From Sphingobacterium paucimobilis HER1398 (GTDB lineage: Bacteria; Bacteroidota; Bacteroidia; Sphingobacteriales; Sphingobacteriaceae): a DNA stretch of 64,000 bases. The translations under genes were made by a program, and so were the position numbers. Below are positions 18,167 through 27,640 of this stretch, piece by piece (position 1 is the stretch's first letter; every line of letters starts with the position of its first letter). The notes under the pieces are model-generated. The model was given only the letters and a program-made list of their open reading frames with translations, made no database searches and was not told the DNA's origin. The stretch covers positions 434,001 through 498,000 of the forward strand of contig NZ_ATDL01000004.1 in the NCBI RefSeq assembly GCF_000416985.1, given 5' to 3'.

Positions 18167-18210
18167 CCGAGTGAAGCGAGCTCATGAACCGAACGAAGTG
18201 AGTTCATGAA
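18167..18210. repeat. Two tandem 22-bp imperfect copies after the atpI-like stop codon
   Basis: 18167-18188 and 18189-18210 agree at 18 of 22 positions, and all four differences are transitions. The pair also forms a hairpin (TCATGAAC at 18182-18189 with GTTCATGA at 18202-18209). Possible role as an mRNA structure between the first two operon genes. Confidence 0.6.
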
Positions 18211-18262
18211 TGTCACTAAAAGGTTAATGCTAATGAATAATTCCTTTGAATACAAACAATAG

Positions 18263-18670
18263 ATGAATAACTATATCAAGTATATTTTAATGTTGTTGTT
18301 AGTTGCAACAACTGCTTTTTTTGCGCACTATCTGATACTGCAAGGTATGGAGTTAGGCGATTATTGGTCACGTTCAGAATATAGTTTATTAGGTTTGTAT
18401 ACTTTTGGTGGAGTTGGGTCTTTATTAGCGGTTATATTGATTATTTTGACCAATTGGGCTATGCCTAAAAGTCTAGGATTTGTCTTTTTGGGTATAATGA
18501 CGGTCAAAGTTATAGCGGGATATATCTATGTTCGTAAGGGGTTAGGAGTGTTTGAAAACGATTTTATAGAGTTTAATTTTTTAGCAGTGTTTTTTCTGTT
18601 TTTATTTTTTGATGTTTATGTTGCCTTTCAGGCTTTGAATCAAGAAGATAGCGCTGTTGAAAAAAAATAA
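18263..18670 (+). CDS. Small four-span membrane protein in the ATP synthase operon
   Basis: 135 residues with four predicted spans (about 7-26, 42-63, 69-87, 107-126) and a charged C-terminal tail. I do not recognise a named family. Its place between the atpI-like gene and atpB, and its size, suggest an analogue of the second small AtpI-type protein found there in other Bacteroidota. It has no soluble domain. Function is inferred from position only. Confidence 0.6.
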   Translation: MNNYIKYILMLLLVATTAFFAHYLILQGMELGDYWSRSEYSLLGLYTFGGVGSLLAVILIILTNWAMPKSLGFVFLGIMTVKVIAGYIYVRKGLGVFENDFIEFNFLAVFFLFLFFDVYVAFQALNQEDSAVEKK

Positions 18671-18713
18671 CAAAAAGTTTGTGTCAAATGGCATTATATG
18701 ACAAATAAAGTTG

Positions 18714-18721
18714 TATTTTTG
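18714..18721 (+). promoter_or_regulatory. Candidate internal -7 box (TATTTTTG) before atpB
   Basis: TAnnTTTG match 36 bases before the atpB ATG. It could give an internal promoter that drives the structural subunits separately from the two accessory genes. Confidence 0.4.
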
Positions 18722-18757
18722 CCCAAAATTTTTCATTATTCATATTAGTAGTCTAAA

Positions 18758-19834
18758 ATGGTGAGTCTTAAGAGAGCAATTTTGCTTTTTACAGTAATCT
18801 TCTTTACAGTTAACCCGTTCACAGTTCGAGCTCAGGCCTCAGAAATCTCTACGCCCGAGGAGATAGATGCTTATTCCCAACATCACGTCAAAGATGATTA
18901 TTACTTCTCCTTGTTCAGTCACAAGGAATCTGGAAAGCATTATGGTTTTGCTCTGCCAGTGATTTTGATTGATAATGGTTTGAAGGTATTCTCTTCTGCT
19001 GAATTTCACCACGGTGATGTAGTAGTCGAAAAAGAGGGGCAATTCTATAAATTGTACCATAGTAAGATTTATAAGACAGATGCAGCAGGCACTATAACTT
19101 ATGATGAAAAAGGTTTTCCAACCAACGAAAAGCCTTGGGATTTTTCGATTACGAAGAATGTTGCTGGTTTGATTATCGCGACTATCTTGTTATTCTGGGC
19201 GTTTTTGAGTCTAGCTAAAACATACAAAAAAAGTGCTAACGCCATCCCTACTGGTATGGGACGTATTTTAGAGCCTCTTGTTATTTATGTGCGTGATGAG
19301 ATGGCGCGTCCGAATATCGGTCACCGTTATAAAGAATTTATGCCGTACTTGCTTTCGGTTTTCTTTTTGATCTTCTTGTTAAATTTAATGGGGCTTACAC
19401 CTATCGGTTTTAACGTAACAGGTAATATTACCATCACATTTGGTTTAGCTATCGTTACATTTTTAATCACAAACATTAAAGCAAATAAAGGATATTGGAA
19501 ACATATTTTTTGGATGCCAGGTGTTCCTGTGCCATTCAAAATTTTGTTAGCACCTATTGAGTTACTAGGTATTTTTACTAAGCCTTTCTCGTTGATGCTT
19601 CGTTTGTTTGCCAATATGACAGCAGGTCACTTTGTGATCATGGGTTTTATTGCGGTCATTTATTTGTTTCAAGATCAATTGACATTAGGCGGTAGTATCG
19701 GTATCTCGATGTTGCTGACACTAATCATTTTTGTTTTAAAGCTATTGGTTTCTTTTTTACAGGCCTTCATTTTTACCATGTTATCTTCATTGTTTATAGG
19801 TATGGCTGTAGAAGAGCATCCAGAGCATCATTAA
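18758..19834 (+). CDS. atpB: ATP synthase F0 subunit a
   Basis: 358 residues, about 90 longer than the E. coli protein because of an N-terminal signal-peptide-like segment (RAILLFTVIFFTVNPFTVRAQ) and a hydrophilic extension of about 100 residues, a common Bacteroidota feature. The membrane part contains the essential arginine in LRLFANMTAGH and the last spans with SFLQAFIFTMLSSLFIG. With the c-ring it forms the proton path. Conserved aMet-Gly-Leu stretches such as NLMGLTPIGFNVTGN confirm the family. Confidence 0.95.
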   Translation: MVSLKRAILLFTVIFFTVNPFTVRAQASEISTPEEIDAYSQHHVKDDYYFSLFSHKESGKHYGFALPVILIDNGLKVFSSAEFHHGDVVVEKEGQFYKLYHSKIYKTDAAGTITYDEKGFPTNEKPWDFSITKNVAGLIIATILLFWAFLSLAKTYKKSANAIPTGMGRILEPLVIYVRDEMARPNIGHRYKEFMPYLLSVFFLIFLLNLMGLTPIGFNVTGNITITFGLAIVTFLITNIKANKGYWKHIFWMPGVPVPFKILLAPIELLGIFTKPFSLMLRLFANMTAGHFVIMGFIAVIYLFQDQLTLGGSIGISMLLTLIIFVLKLLVSFLQAFIFTMLSSLFIGMAVEEHPEHH

Positions 19835-19869
19835 TCAGAATTTTTTGTTAAATTTTATATATATACATT

Positions 19870-20061
19870 ATGATTCCAAGTTTAGTAGGAGCAGGTTTAA
19901 TTGTAATTGGTGGTGGTATTGGCCTAGGTAAAATCGGTGGTTCAGCTATGGAAGCTATCGCTCGTCAACCAGAGGCTGCCTCTAAAATTCAAACTGCGAT
20001 GATCATCATTGGTGCATTAGTTGAAGGTTTGGCACTTGCTGCCCTAATCTTAGGTAAATAA
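19870..20061 (+). CDS. atpE: ATP synthase F0 subunit c
   Basis: 63-residue hairpin of two glycine-rich spans joined by the polar loop ARQPEA. The ion-binding carboxylate is E52 in GALVEGLAL. The first helix lacks the glutamine of Na+-binding c subunits, so proton coupling is likely. Ten or so copies form the rotor ring. A very stable hairpin follows the stop. Confidence 0.96.
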   Translation: MIPSLVGAGLIVIGGGIGLGKIGGSAMEAIARQPEAASKIQTAMIIIGALVEGLALAALILGK

Positions 20062-20082
20062 GCCCAATCTGACACAGTACAG

Positions 20083-20117
20083 AACATCATTTGCAACGGT
20101 TGGTTGCAAATGATGTT
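20083..20117 (+). other. 15-bp perfect hairpin between atpE and atpF
   Basis: Arms AACATCATTTGCAAC (20083-20097) and 20103-20117 pair fully around GGTTG. No T-run follows, so it is not a classical terminator. It is well placed to protect the 3' end of a processed atpE message or cause partial read-through, fitting the higher need for subunit c. Confidence 0.65.
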
Positions 20118-20164
20118 ACTTAACAAAAAAACAAAAAATAACAACAAAACATTAAACATATATA

Positions 20165-20665
20165 ATGGACGCATTAATTCACGATTTTTCCTTCGGTTTA
20201 TTTTTCTGGTTACTGATTGTATTGGTAATCGTCGTATTTTTATTGGGTAAATTTGCTTGGAAGCCTATCATTAGTGCATTAGATGAGCGTGAGCAAGGTA
20301 TCTCTGATGCTTTAGCTTCAGCAGAAAAGGCTAAATTGGAAATGGCACGTCTGACTAATGAGAATGAGCAATTATTAAAAGATGCTCGTGTGGAGCGTGA
20401 TGCTATTCTTCAGGAAGCAAAAGCATTGAAAGATAAGATTGTTGCTGAAGCAAAAGAAGCAGCACAGACTGAAGGATCTAAGTTGATTGAAAACGCGAAG
20501 CGTGAAATTGAAGATCAGAAGTTAAAAGCTTTGGCAGAGGTTAAGAACCAGGTTTCTTCTTTGTCTTTAGATATTGCTCGCAAAGTATTGGCGAAGGAGT
20601 TTGAAGACCAAGGTAAACAAGAGGCATTAGTTTCTGACTTGTTGAAAGACGTTAAATTGAATTAA
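20165..20665 (+). CDS. atpF: ATP synthase F0 subunit b
   Basis: 166 residues: one N-terminal span (FGLFFWLLIVLVIVVFLLGKF) and then a long charged helix rich in Ala/Glu/Lys that forms the peripheral stalk as a dimer. FAWKPIISALDEREQGI right after the span is a family signature. It links the a subunit to delta and alpha. Confidence 0.95.
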   Translation: MDALIHDFSFGLFFWLLIVLVIVVFLLGKFAWKPIISALDEREQGISDALASAEKAKLEMARLTNENEQLLKDARVERDAILQEAKALKDKIVAEAKEAAQTEGSKLIENAKREIEDQKLKALAEVKNQVSSLSLDIARKVLAKEFEDQGKQEALVSDLLKDVKLN

Positions 20666-20711
20666 TCGGGTTCTGCTTGATTGTAATTTTTAAATTTTTA
20701 AATTTTTAAAC

Positions 20712-21257
20712 ATGTCAGTATTCAAAGTTGCTTCTAGATATGCTAAATCTTTATTGGATTTGGCAAAAGAGCAAGGTCATGTAGAGGCGGTCAAAGCCGA
20801 TATAGAGCAGATAGTTGCTGTAATAAAATCGAGTTCGGAATTGCAGGCTGTTTTAAATAATCCTATTATTAAAACAGATAAGAAAGAGAAAATTTTAGTG
20901 GCTCTTTTCAATGGTAAAGTAAGACCTGAAATCATGACTTTCTTTGGGATTATGATCCGCAAAGGACGTGGCGAATTGATTTATGCTACTGCATTAGAAT
21001 TCATTCGCGAGTACAACGAGTTGAATGGTATTGTTAAGGCAGAAGTACTTTCTGCGTCTGCATTGTCGGAAGCCAATATTCAAGCGTTGAAAACTGCCAT
21101 CGGTCAACAGATCAATGCGGAGGTTATCTTAGTCAATAAAGTAGATCCTACATTAATTGGTGGATTTGTGGTCAAGGTAGGCGACAGACAAGTTGATGCG
21201 ACCATCGCTGGCAAATTAAATAAACTAGAAAGACATTTCGTAACGCAAGGTGTTTAA
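20712..21257 (+). CDS. atpH: ATP synthase F1 subunit delta
   Basis: 181 residues of OSCP/delta type. It starts VASRYAKSLLDLAKEQGH (family signature), has an all-helical N-terminal domain, and ends in the conserved LIGGFVVKVGDRQVDATIAGKL-type segment. It clamps the peripheral stalk to the top of F1. Confidence 0.95.
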   Translation: MSVFKVASRYAKSLLDLAKEQGHVEAVKADIEQIVAVIKSSSELQAVLNNPIIKTDKKEKILVALFNGKVRPEIMTFFGIMIRKGRGELIYATALEFIREYNELNGIVKAEVLSASALSEANIQALKTAIGQQINAEVILVNKVDPTLIGGFVVKVGDRQVDATIAGKLNKLERHFVTQGV

Positions 21258-21313
21258 TCCTTGCACGAAATCGATAAAGTAATAGATTCTAAAACCCCTT
21301 ATACGAAGTTAAA

Positions 21314-22888
21314 ATGATAGAGGTAAGACCAGATGAAGTTTCGGCAATTCTAAGAGAGCAATTGTCAGGCTTTAAGTCAGAAGCCGAATTAGAAGAAGTA
21401 GGTACCGTACTACAAGTAGGTGACGGTATTGCTCGTGTTTACGGCTTAACAAAAGTTCAATCCGGAGAGTTAGTTGAGTTTGCTAATGGATTACAAGGTA
21501 TTGTAATGAACTTAGAAGAAGACAACGTAGGTGTCGTACTTTTAGGCCCATCAGACGAAATTAAAGAAGGAGATACAATCAAACGTACCAACCGTATCGC
21601 ATCTATTAAAGTAGGTGAAGGTATGTTGGGTCGTGTCGTAAACACATTGGGACAACCTATCGATGGTAAAGGACCAATTCAAGGCGAGACTTATGAAATG
21701 CCTATCGAGCGTAAAGCTCCAGGGGTACTTTTCCGTCAGCCGGTTACTGAGCCTTTACAAACAGGTATCAAAGCTATCGATGCGATGATTCCAGTAGGTC
21801 GTGGCCAGCGTGAGTTGGTAATCGGTGACCGTCAGACTGGTAAGACTGCGGTTTGTATCGACACGATCATCAACCAAAAAGAATTTTATGATGCAGGTCA
21901 GCCTGTATTCTGTATATATGTTGCTGTAGGACAGAAAAACTCTACAGTAGCGAATATCGTACGCGTATTGGAAGAAAAAGGTGCTATGGCTTACACTGTA
22001 GTTGTTGCAGCTTCTGCTGCAGAGCCAGCTCCTCTTCAATTCTACGCACCAATGGCAGGTGCTGCTATCGGAGAGTTTTTCCGTGATACAGGTCGCCCAG
22101 CATTGATCGTGTATGATGACTTGTCAAAACAAGCGGTAGCTTACCGTGAGGTTTCATTGTTGTTAAAGCGTCCTCCTGGACGTGAGGCTTACCCTGGAGA
22201 CGTATTCTACCTTCACTCTCGTTTATTAGAGCGTGCCGCTAAAATCAACTCTTCAGACGAAATTGCTCGCGAAATGAACGATTTGCCTGAGTCTATCAAA
22301 CATTTGGTAAAAGGCGGCGGTTCATTGACAGCACTTCCTATCATTGAGACACAAGCAGGAGACGTATCAGCTTATATTCCTACCAACGTAATTTCAATTA
22401 CAGATGGTCAGATTTTCTTGGAGTCTAACTTATTCAACGCAGGTATCCGTCCAGCGATCAACGTAGGTATCTCGGTATCACGTGTAGGTGGTAACGCGCA
22501 GATCAAATCGATGAAGAAAGTTGCAGGTACCTTGAAATTAGACCAAGCACAGTACCGCGAGTTAGAAGCTTTCGCTAAATTTGGTTCAGATTTAGATGCA
22601 GCGACTAAAGCCGTATTGGACAAAGGGGTACGTAACGTTCAAATCTTGAAACAAGGACAGTTCTCTCCAGTTTCTGTGGAGAAACAAGTTGCTATTATCT
22701 ATGCAGGTACAAAAGGATTGTTGCGTAACGTCCCTGTAGATAAAGTAAGACAGTTTGAGGAAGAATACTTAACACAATTAGAACAACGTCATCCAGAAGT
22801 GTTGTCTGCTCTTAAAGCAGGTAAATTCTCTGATGAATTGACAGATGTGTTAGAAACAGTAGCTAAAGAATTAGCTTCAAAATATTAA
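21314..22888 (+). CDS. atpA: ATP synthase F1 subunit alpha
   Basis: 524 residues. The N-terminal beta-barrel is followed by the nucleotide-binding domain with P-loop GDRQTGKTA (about 170-178) and the alpha/beta signature region around [17 protein letters not shown]. It is the non-catalytic nucleotide-binding subunit of F1. Codon use is noticeably more biased than in neighbouring genes (CGT, GGT, GTA), as expected of a highly expressed gene. Confidence 0.97.
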   Translation: MIEVRPDEVSAILREQLSGFKSEAELEEVGTVLQVGDGIARVYGLTKVQSGELVEFANGLQGIVMNLEEDNVGVVLLGPSDEIKEGDTIKRTNRIASIKVGEGMLGRVVNTLGQPIDGKGPIQGETYEMPIERKAPGVLFRQPVTEPLQTGIKAIDAMIPVGRGQRELVIGDRQTGKTAVCIDTIINQKEFYDAGQPVFCIYVAVGQKNSTVANIVRVLEEKGAMAYTVVVAASAAEPAPLQFYAPMAGAAIGEFFRDTGRPALIVYDDLSKQAVAYREVSLLLKRPPGREAYPGDVFYLHSRLLERAAKINSSDEIAREMNDLPESIKHLVKGGGSLTALPIIETQAGDVSAYIPTNVISITDGQIFLESNLFNAGIRPAINVGISVSRVGGNAQIKSMKKVAGTLKLDQAQYRELEAFAKFGSDLDAATKAVLDKGVRNVQILKQGQFSPVSVEKQVAIIYAGTKGLLRNVPVDKVRQFEEEYLTQLEQRHPEVLSALKAGKFSDELTDVLETVAKELASKY

Positions 22889-22905
22889 TTAGATATGAGT
22901 ATAGG

Positions 22906-22935
22906 GTATTGGGTATAGAGATATATACTCAATAC
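22906..22935. repeat. Inverted repeat built of TATTGAGTA-like units between atpA and atpG
   Basis: GTATTGGGTAT (22906-22916) pairs with ATACTCAATAC (22925-22935), with one G-U. Further copies of ACTCAATAC follow to 22955. It looks like a short intergenic repeat of the host genome rather than a coding or promoter element. Confidence 0.5.
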
Positions 22936-22967
22936 ACACTACTCAATACTCAAATCTCAATTTACAT

Positions 22968-23846
22968 ATGGCAAATTTAAAAGAAGTAAGAAACCGGATT
23001 ACGTCGGTTACATCCACGCAACAGATTACCAAAGCGATGAAGATGGTATCTGCTGCGAAATTAAAACGTGCGACAAATGCGATTGTGCAGTTGCGTCCTT
23101 ATGCCAATAAATTAAGAGATATTCTAGCTCAAGTATCCAGTTCTGTAGAAGGTAATGATTCTCCGTACACACAAGACCGTGTCCCTACTAAGGTATTGGT
23201 TGTTGTAGTTACCTCTAATAGAGGTTTGGCCGGAGCTTTTAATGCGAATGTTATTAAGGCAACGAATAATCTTATCTTCAGTAAATATGCGGAGCAGCAT
23301 GCCCGTGGCAACCTGAGTATTGTTGCTATTGGTAAGCGTGGGCACGATTTTTTCACTAAGCGTGGTTTTAATGTCATTGGTAATCACAACGAGCTTTTCA
23401 ACGATCTTAATTTTGAAAATGTTTCTAAGGTTACGGAGTACATTATGGACGAGTTTAAGGAAGGTAATATAGACCGTGTAGAAGTGGTTTATAATCAATT
23501 CCAAAATGCTGCGGTTCAAGTATTGACTTCGGAGCAGATTTTACCTTTGGTACCAGAAGAAAAAGGAGAGAACGTAGCAGAACTTGACTATATCATCGAA
23601 CCATCAAAGGAAAAGATCATTGAAGAATTGATTCCTAAGGCGATCAAAATTCAAATGTATAAAGCTGTTTTAGATTCTAACGCTTCAGAACACGGAGCAC
23701 GTATGACAGCGATGGATAAGGCTACAGAAAATGCAGGTGATTTATTGAAAGCATTGAAATTGTCTTACAACCAGGCGCGTCAAGCGGCAATTACTACTGA
23801 GTTGACTGAGATTGTTTCCGGTGCAGCAGCATTGTCAAACGGTTAA
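22968..23846 (+). CDS. atpG: ATP synthase F1 subunit gamma (last gene of the operon)
   Basis: 292 residues. The N-terminal coiled-coil helix (LKEVRNRITSVTSTQQITKAMKMVSAAKLKRA) and the C-terminal helix with the matching DNAxENAxxL-type KATENAGDLLKAL form the rotating central shaft. The C-terminal signature RQAAITTELTEIVSGAAAL is intact. No beta or epsilon gene follows: a terminator comes immediately. Confidence 0.96.
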   Translation: MANLKEVRNRITSVTSTQQITKAMKMVSAAKLKRATNAIVQLRPYANKLRDILAQVSSSVEGNDSPYTQDRVPTKVLVVVVTSNRGLAGAFNANVIKATNNLIFSKYAEQHARGNLSIVAIGKRGHDFFTKRGFNVIGNHNELFNDLNFENVSKVTEYIMDEFKEGNIDRVEVVYNQFQNAAVQVLTSEQILPLVPEEKGENVAELDYIIEPSKEKIIEELIPKAIKIQMYKAVLDSNASEHGARMTAMDKATENAGDLLKALKLSYNQARQAAITTELTEIVSGAAALSNG

Positions 23847-23855
23847 TAAGAAAAC

Positions 23856-23911
23856 AAACTAAGCATAAAAAAGGCGTTGAATTTTTTCAACGCCTTTTTT
23901 ATGCTTAGTTT
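23856..23911. terminator. 26-bp perfect bidirectional terminator after the atp operon
   Basis: Arms 23856-23881 and 23886-23911 are exact reverse complements around TTTT. The core AAGGCGTTGAA/TTCAACGCCTT has A/T runs outside it, so both strands end in a T-run. It separates atpG from the convergent peptidase gene. Confidence 0.95.
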
Positions 23912-23916
23912 ATAGC

Positions 23917-23964
23917 TAATAGTCGATGGCTGATAGCTATTTGCCATCAGCCATTAGGCTATTA
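23917..23964. repeat. Imperfect hairpin repeat between the terminator and the peptidase stop
   Basis: TAATAG...ATGGCTGAT (23917-23934) pairs with ATCAGCCAT...CTATTA (23946-23964), with unpaired bases between the two helices. It is made of GGCTGAT-like units often seen in Bacteroidota intergenic DNA. Origin and role are unknown. Confidence 0.5.
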
Positions 23965-26877
23965 TTAAAATGCTCTTTCTTCTAAGTGTTTTTCTAAGTC
24001 CATATAATCTACGCCCTTAGACCACCAGCTTGGAGCCTCTTGTCCTTTTAAATAGTAATCAAAGTACTCCATCATACGCACTGCGTAATCTTTCTTATTG
24101 ACTTCTTTCACCAAACCGTGGTTTTCACCATTGTAGGTAAGCATTACGACTGGTTTGTTAAGACGTCTTAGACCGTTGTAGTACTCGACTCCTTGTGTAT
24201 AGTCCACCGCACCATCTTTATCATTGTGCATAATGATCAGTGGCGTATTGACCTTCTTGATATGGAATATAGGAGAGTTACGTGTGTAGGCTTCCCAATT
24301 GTCCCAGTATCCACTTGTAAGACGACCCTGGCTCGATTCGAAGATCGCTTGGTTCGAAGATCCCGAGTTCCAATAGATCAATGAATACATAGAGATCATA
24401 TTCGTCAATGGAGCTCCTGCTACTGCTGCTTTAAAGATATTCGTCTGCGTGATCAAGAATGCCGTTTGGTAACCACCCCATGAGTGTCCATGTATAGCTA
24501 CATTTTTCTCATCGACAATTCCCGTAGCGATTGCTGCTTTTACAGCTGGGATTACACATGCTACAGCAGACATACCTGGATCATTCAATTTGTATTTGAT
24601 ATCCGGCATTAATACCGCGTAGCCATTGCTGTTGTACATCGCTCTATTGAATCCACCACCAGGGTATCCCGGTTGCGCGTAGGTGTTTTTATCGTCTGTA
24701 AGTCGCTCGTAGATATAGGTGATCGTCGGATAAGACTTTCCTTCTACATAGTCTGCAGGAAGATAAAGAGTAGCCTGTAGCGTGTCGCCATGGTCACTCA
24801 CATAAGTGATCAGTTTAGAACCTGCCGATAGGGCATATTTATCATTATTACTTCTGTTCTTAGTCAGTTGGTTCTCGGTTTTAAGGAACTTGTCTTGACT
24901 TACAAAGTATTCTGGTGCTTGATTACTGCTCTCCATGATGTAGAAGAACGTATTGCTATTTTTCACTTTGTTGATCGAGCTCATGTTCATATCATCGAGC
25001 TTTAGGATTTGCATTTTGTTTTGACCAGCAGGTAGATATGCTATTCCCTTTTGCTTAGTCTCCTGACTGAGCACGGTAAAGTACTGATCCTTTTTCAAGT
25101 CGATGTTTTCGTCATCTTCATATAGTCTGCTAACACCTCTGGTGGTGAGTTTTTTGCTCTTCCAGTCGTCCGTCAGTGTAGTAGCTGATTTGCCATCTGC
25201 AGATACCTTCCATAGATCAAAGTTGTCTTTCAATAAGACATATTTTCCATCTGCTGTCCATCCAAAGTTGCCGGTTGCGACTTTAGAAACATTATGGTCA
25301 TCGTAGATGTCAATAAAAGAAGCCGCAATATTTTCGGTTATATTTTTTTGTTGTAATGTATTTACATTTAGCGTGTAGTAGTTTCCGTCGTTATAGTACA
25401 GAAGGAAGTCACTGTTTGGCGAGAACGAAAAGCCACGCGATGCATTCATGTACAATTTCTTGACCGCTAGTTTTTTAGTACCAGTCTTTACATCTACGAT
25501 ATATAGATCACCATATCCCTGTCCATCCAGGTTGGCCTCGTATTCATATGGACTGAAATCCAATCCGTATCCGATTGTTTGGTTTGGCGCTAGAGCGATA
25601 GATTTTATAGCGCTATCCGCTAGAGATACAAATTTGTTGGAAGCGACATTCCAAGCACTCATGATCATGAAATTCTTGTCTCTTTGCAATTGCGTGCGCT
25701 GTGCCGATTGCAAACGCTTGTCTTGCCAGTTCCAGATAATCATGTCTGGTTTTTCGAGATCTTTTTTGTTGACTTGAGGTTTCGTAGGCGCAGCTTTAGC
25801 TAGCTTTGTTTTTGTGGAATCCGTTGAAACACTATCTTTTATCGCTAGTTTCGTGTTCGTGGAATCTTTACCCAGCTCATCAATCTTCTTCTCCGTACTC
25901 TTAGGCTCTTCCGTTTTTTCAAGTTTTGCAATACCAAAGAATACCGTGCTTAAGTCTTTACTCCACGACGCTCCGGTATGTTGACTGATACCGTAGCCTG
26001 CCATAATTTGATTTTCATCTAGGCCCGAATAGGTAAATACCTCCGCTTGCTGCCCTTTTATGTTTTTAACACCGATCAACGAATATACCGGAGTTTTGTA
26101 TTTTTTATCTTTTTTAGATTTCAGGAGCGCAAATGCGGTGCCTTCTTTATTCCAACTGATTTTAGAAAAATTGGCATCATCATTTTGTAGTGCACTTGTC
26201 AGTCCTGTTGTCATATCCATCAAGAATATACCGTTACCATTTTTGTTATTGGCATCGATGGTATAAGCAAGGTACTGACCGGATTTGTTGAATTTGTAGT
26301 CGCTGACATTACCCAGGTTAAAGCTTTTCTTGGTCAAGAGGTTGTACAAGACTAAATCTGCTCCACGGCCTGCATCTTCACCTCTCGGGGCGCCGGGGCC
26401 AGCAGGCATACCTTCAAAGCGGATAGCAACCCATTTGTTGTCATCGTTAGAAAAGTTAAAACTTTGTACTTTGTCAAAACTCAACGATGCGGTGTCTTTT
26501 AAAGCAACGATTTTAAGCTTTTTACTGCTTGGCTTTTTCGCTTTTTCATTCGCTTTTATTTCTTTAAAATTTGGTGATTCAAAGAAACCGATATATTGGC
26601 TGTTATTAGAGAAAGCGATAGGCGTGCTTTGACCGCCTATTTTGTAGTTATAGTTTAAGGTATCTTTGGTGCTTTTCAGCGTAAGGGTCAGATCTCCCTC
26701 AGAAGGTCCTGCTACATAAGCAAACCACTTACCGTCTTCAGAAGGCTGTGCTCCGTTCATTCGGATATAGTGCCACGACGGGATCTCTTGCCATGTTAAT
26801 GGCTTTTTACCTTCTTGCGCCTGGGGGATAAACCACGACAGTTGACACGCCAAGAATAATAAAGTTCTTTTGTTCAT
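23965..26877 (-). CDS. Secreted S9-family (prolyl oligopeptidase) peptidase
   Basis: 970 residues with an N-terminal signal peptide (TLLFLACQLSWFIPQAQ). A long beta-propeller-like region (about 50-690) contains WD/PD40-type stretches. The C-terminal alpha/beta-hydrolase domain has nucleophile S799 in GHSWGG, the acid near D888 (NDKDGAVDY) and H920 (NGENHG). Residues about 330-380 form a low-complexity Ser/Thr/Lys/Asp-rich insertion. It probably acts in the periplasm or at the cell surface on short peptides. It is much longer than classical prolyl oligopeptidase (about 700 residues). It is monocistronic. Confidence 0.88.
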   Translation of the reverse strand: MNKRTLLFLACQLSWFIPQAQEGKKPLTWQEIPSWHYIRMNGAQPSEDGKWFAYVAGPSEGDLTLTLKSTKDTLNYNYKIGGQSTPIAFSNNSQYIGFFESPNFKEIKANEKAKKPSSKKLKIVALKDTASLSFDKVQSFNFSNDDNKWVAIRFEGMPAGPGAPRGEDAGRGADLVLYNLLTKKSFNLGNVSDYKFNKSGQYLAYTIDANNKNGNGIFLMDMTTGLTSALQNDDANFSKISWNKEGTAFALLKSKKDKKYKTPVYSLIGVKNIKGQQAEVFTYSGLDENQIMAGYGISQHTGASWSKDLSTVFFGIAKLEKTEEPKSTEKKIDELGKDSTNTKLAIKDSVSTDSTKTKLAKAAPTKPQVNKKDLEKPDMIIWNWQDKRLQSAQRTQLQRDKNFMIMSAWNVASNKFVSLADSAIKSIALAPNQTIGYGLDFSPYEYEANLDGQGYGDLYIVDVKTGTKKLAVKKLYMNASRGFSFSPNSDFLLYYNDGNYYTLNVNTLQQKNITENIAASFIDIYDDHNVSKVATGNFGWTADGKYVLLKDNFDLWKVSADGKSATTLTDDWKSKKLTTRGVSRLYEDDENIDLKKDQYFTVLSQETKQKGIAYLPAGQNKMQILKLDDMNMSSINKVKNSNTFFYIMESSNQAPEYFVSQDKFLKTENQLTKNRSNNDKYALSAGSKLITYVSDHGDTLQATLYLPADYVEGKSYPTITYIYERLTDDKNTYAQPGYPGGGFNRAMYNSNGYAVLMPDIKYKLNDPGMSAVACVIPAVKAAIATGIVDEKNVAIHGHSWGGYQTAFLITQTNIFKAAVAGAPLTNMISMYSLIYWNSGSSNQAIFESSQGRLTSGYWDNWEAYTRNSPIFHIKKVNTPLIIMHNDKDGAVDYTQGVEYYNGLRRLNKPVVMLTYNGENHGLVKEVNKKDYAVRMMEYFDYYLKGQEAPSWWSKGVDYMDLEKHLEERAF

Positions 26878-27043
26878 TAAAAAATAAGTTAAGTATATCA
26901 GCCTCTAAATTATTGATTTTAAAGAGTTGTTTTGGTAGGAATATGGATTGTATGGAATATTTTACGATTTGTCATCCGACAGTTGTAAGATGCAAAGGAG
27001 AATAATGGGCTTACAAAGGCATTTAATCCCAAGACGTCCAAAC

Positions 27044-27640
27044 CTATAGCATCACGATAATGACCCATAGCAAAGAAAGGGTGTGCGAAGGGTTGTCTTT
27101 TATTAAGGTGCGTAGATGTTTCAGTGCATGGGTAATCTGATTTTCTACAGTACGCTTGGATATTCCAAATTTAGCAGCGATTTCATCATTGGATAGATGG
27201 TCTATCCGACTTAACCAGAATATCTCACGGCACCGTTGTGGCAAAGGTTTTAGAGACTCGCGGAGGTTAATTTCAAAATCAATATAGCTTAGCTTTTCAT
27301 CTGCGGTATTTAGTGTTTCTTCCTTTTCGACAGTTTCATAACTTTCTATATATTCTATGGGCGATAGTTTTTGAGCTTTAAGAACTTTGAAGATATGATA
27401 TCGCGCAGTGACGTGGATATAATCTGCAAAGCTTTCTATCTTAAGGTGTTTTCTCCTTCGCCATAATACGACAAAAACATCATGAACGATTGTTTCAGCC
27501 GAATCAGCATGCTTTAAATAATATTCAGCCGTTTTAAAAAGCTTATGCCAGTATCGGTTGTAGAGTACAGCAAAAGCTTTCGAATCATCCTGCTCTACAG
27601 CATGCCATAATTCTTGATCGGTTACTTTGCTTTTGTACAT
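27044..27640 (-). CDS. ECF RNA polymerase sigma factor (FecI-like) of the polysaccharide locus
   Basis: 198 residues. Sigma region 2 begins at AFAVLYNRYWHKLFKTAEYYLKH with the core-binding DVFVVLWRRR, and region 4 ends with LSNDEIAAKFGISKRTVENQITHALKHLR. This is the Bacteroidota ECF expansion family that works with FecR anti-sigma factors. It faces away from fecR across 170 bp, so the regulator pair has a shared divergent promoter region instead of the more usual tandem order. The C-terminal tail LSLLWVIIVML is hydrophobic. Confidence 0.88.
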   Translation of the reverse strand: MYKSKVTDQELWHAVEQDDSKAFAVLYNRYWHKLFKTAEYYLKHADSAETIVHDVFVVLWRRRKHLKIESFADYIHVTARYHIFKVLKAQKLSPIEYIESYETVEKEETLNTADEKLSYIDFEINLRESLKPLPQRCREIFWLSRIDHLSNDEIAAKFGISKRTVENQITHALKHLRTLIKDNPSHTLSLLWVIIVML

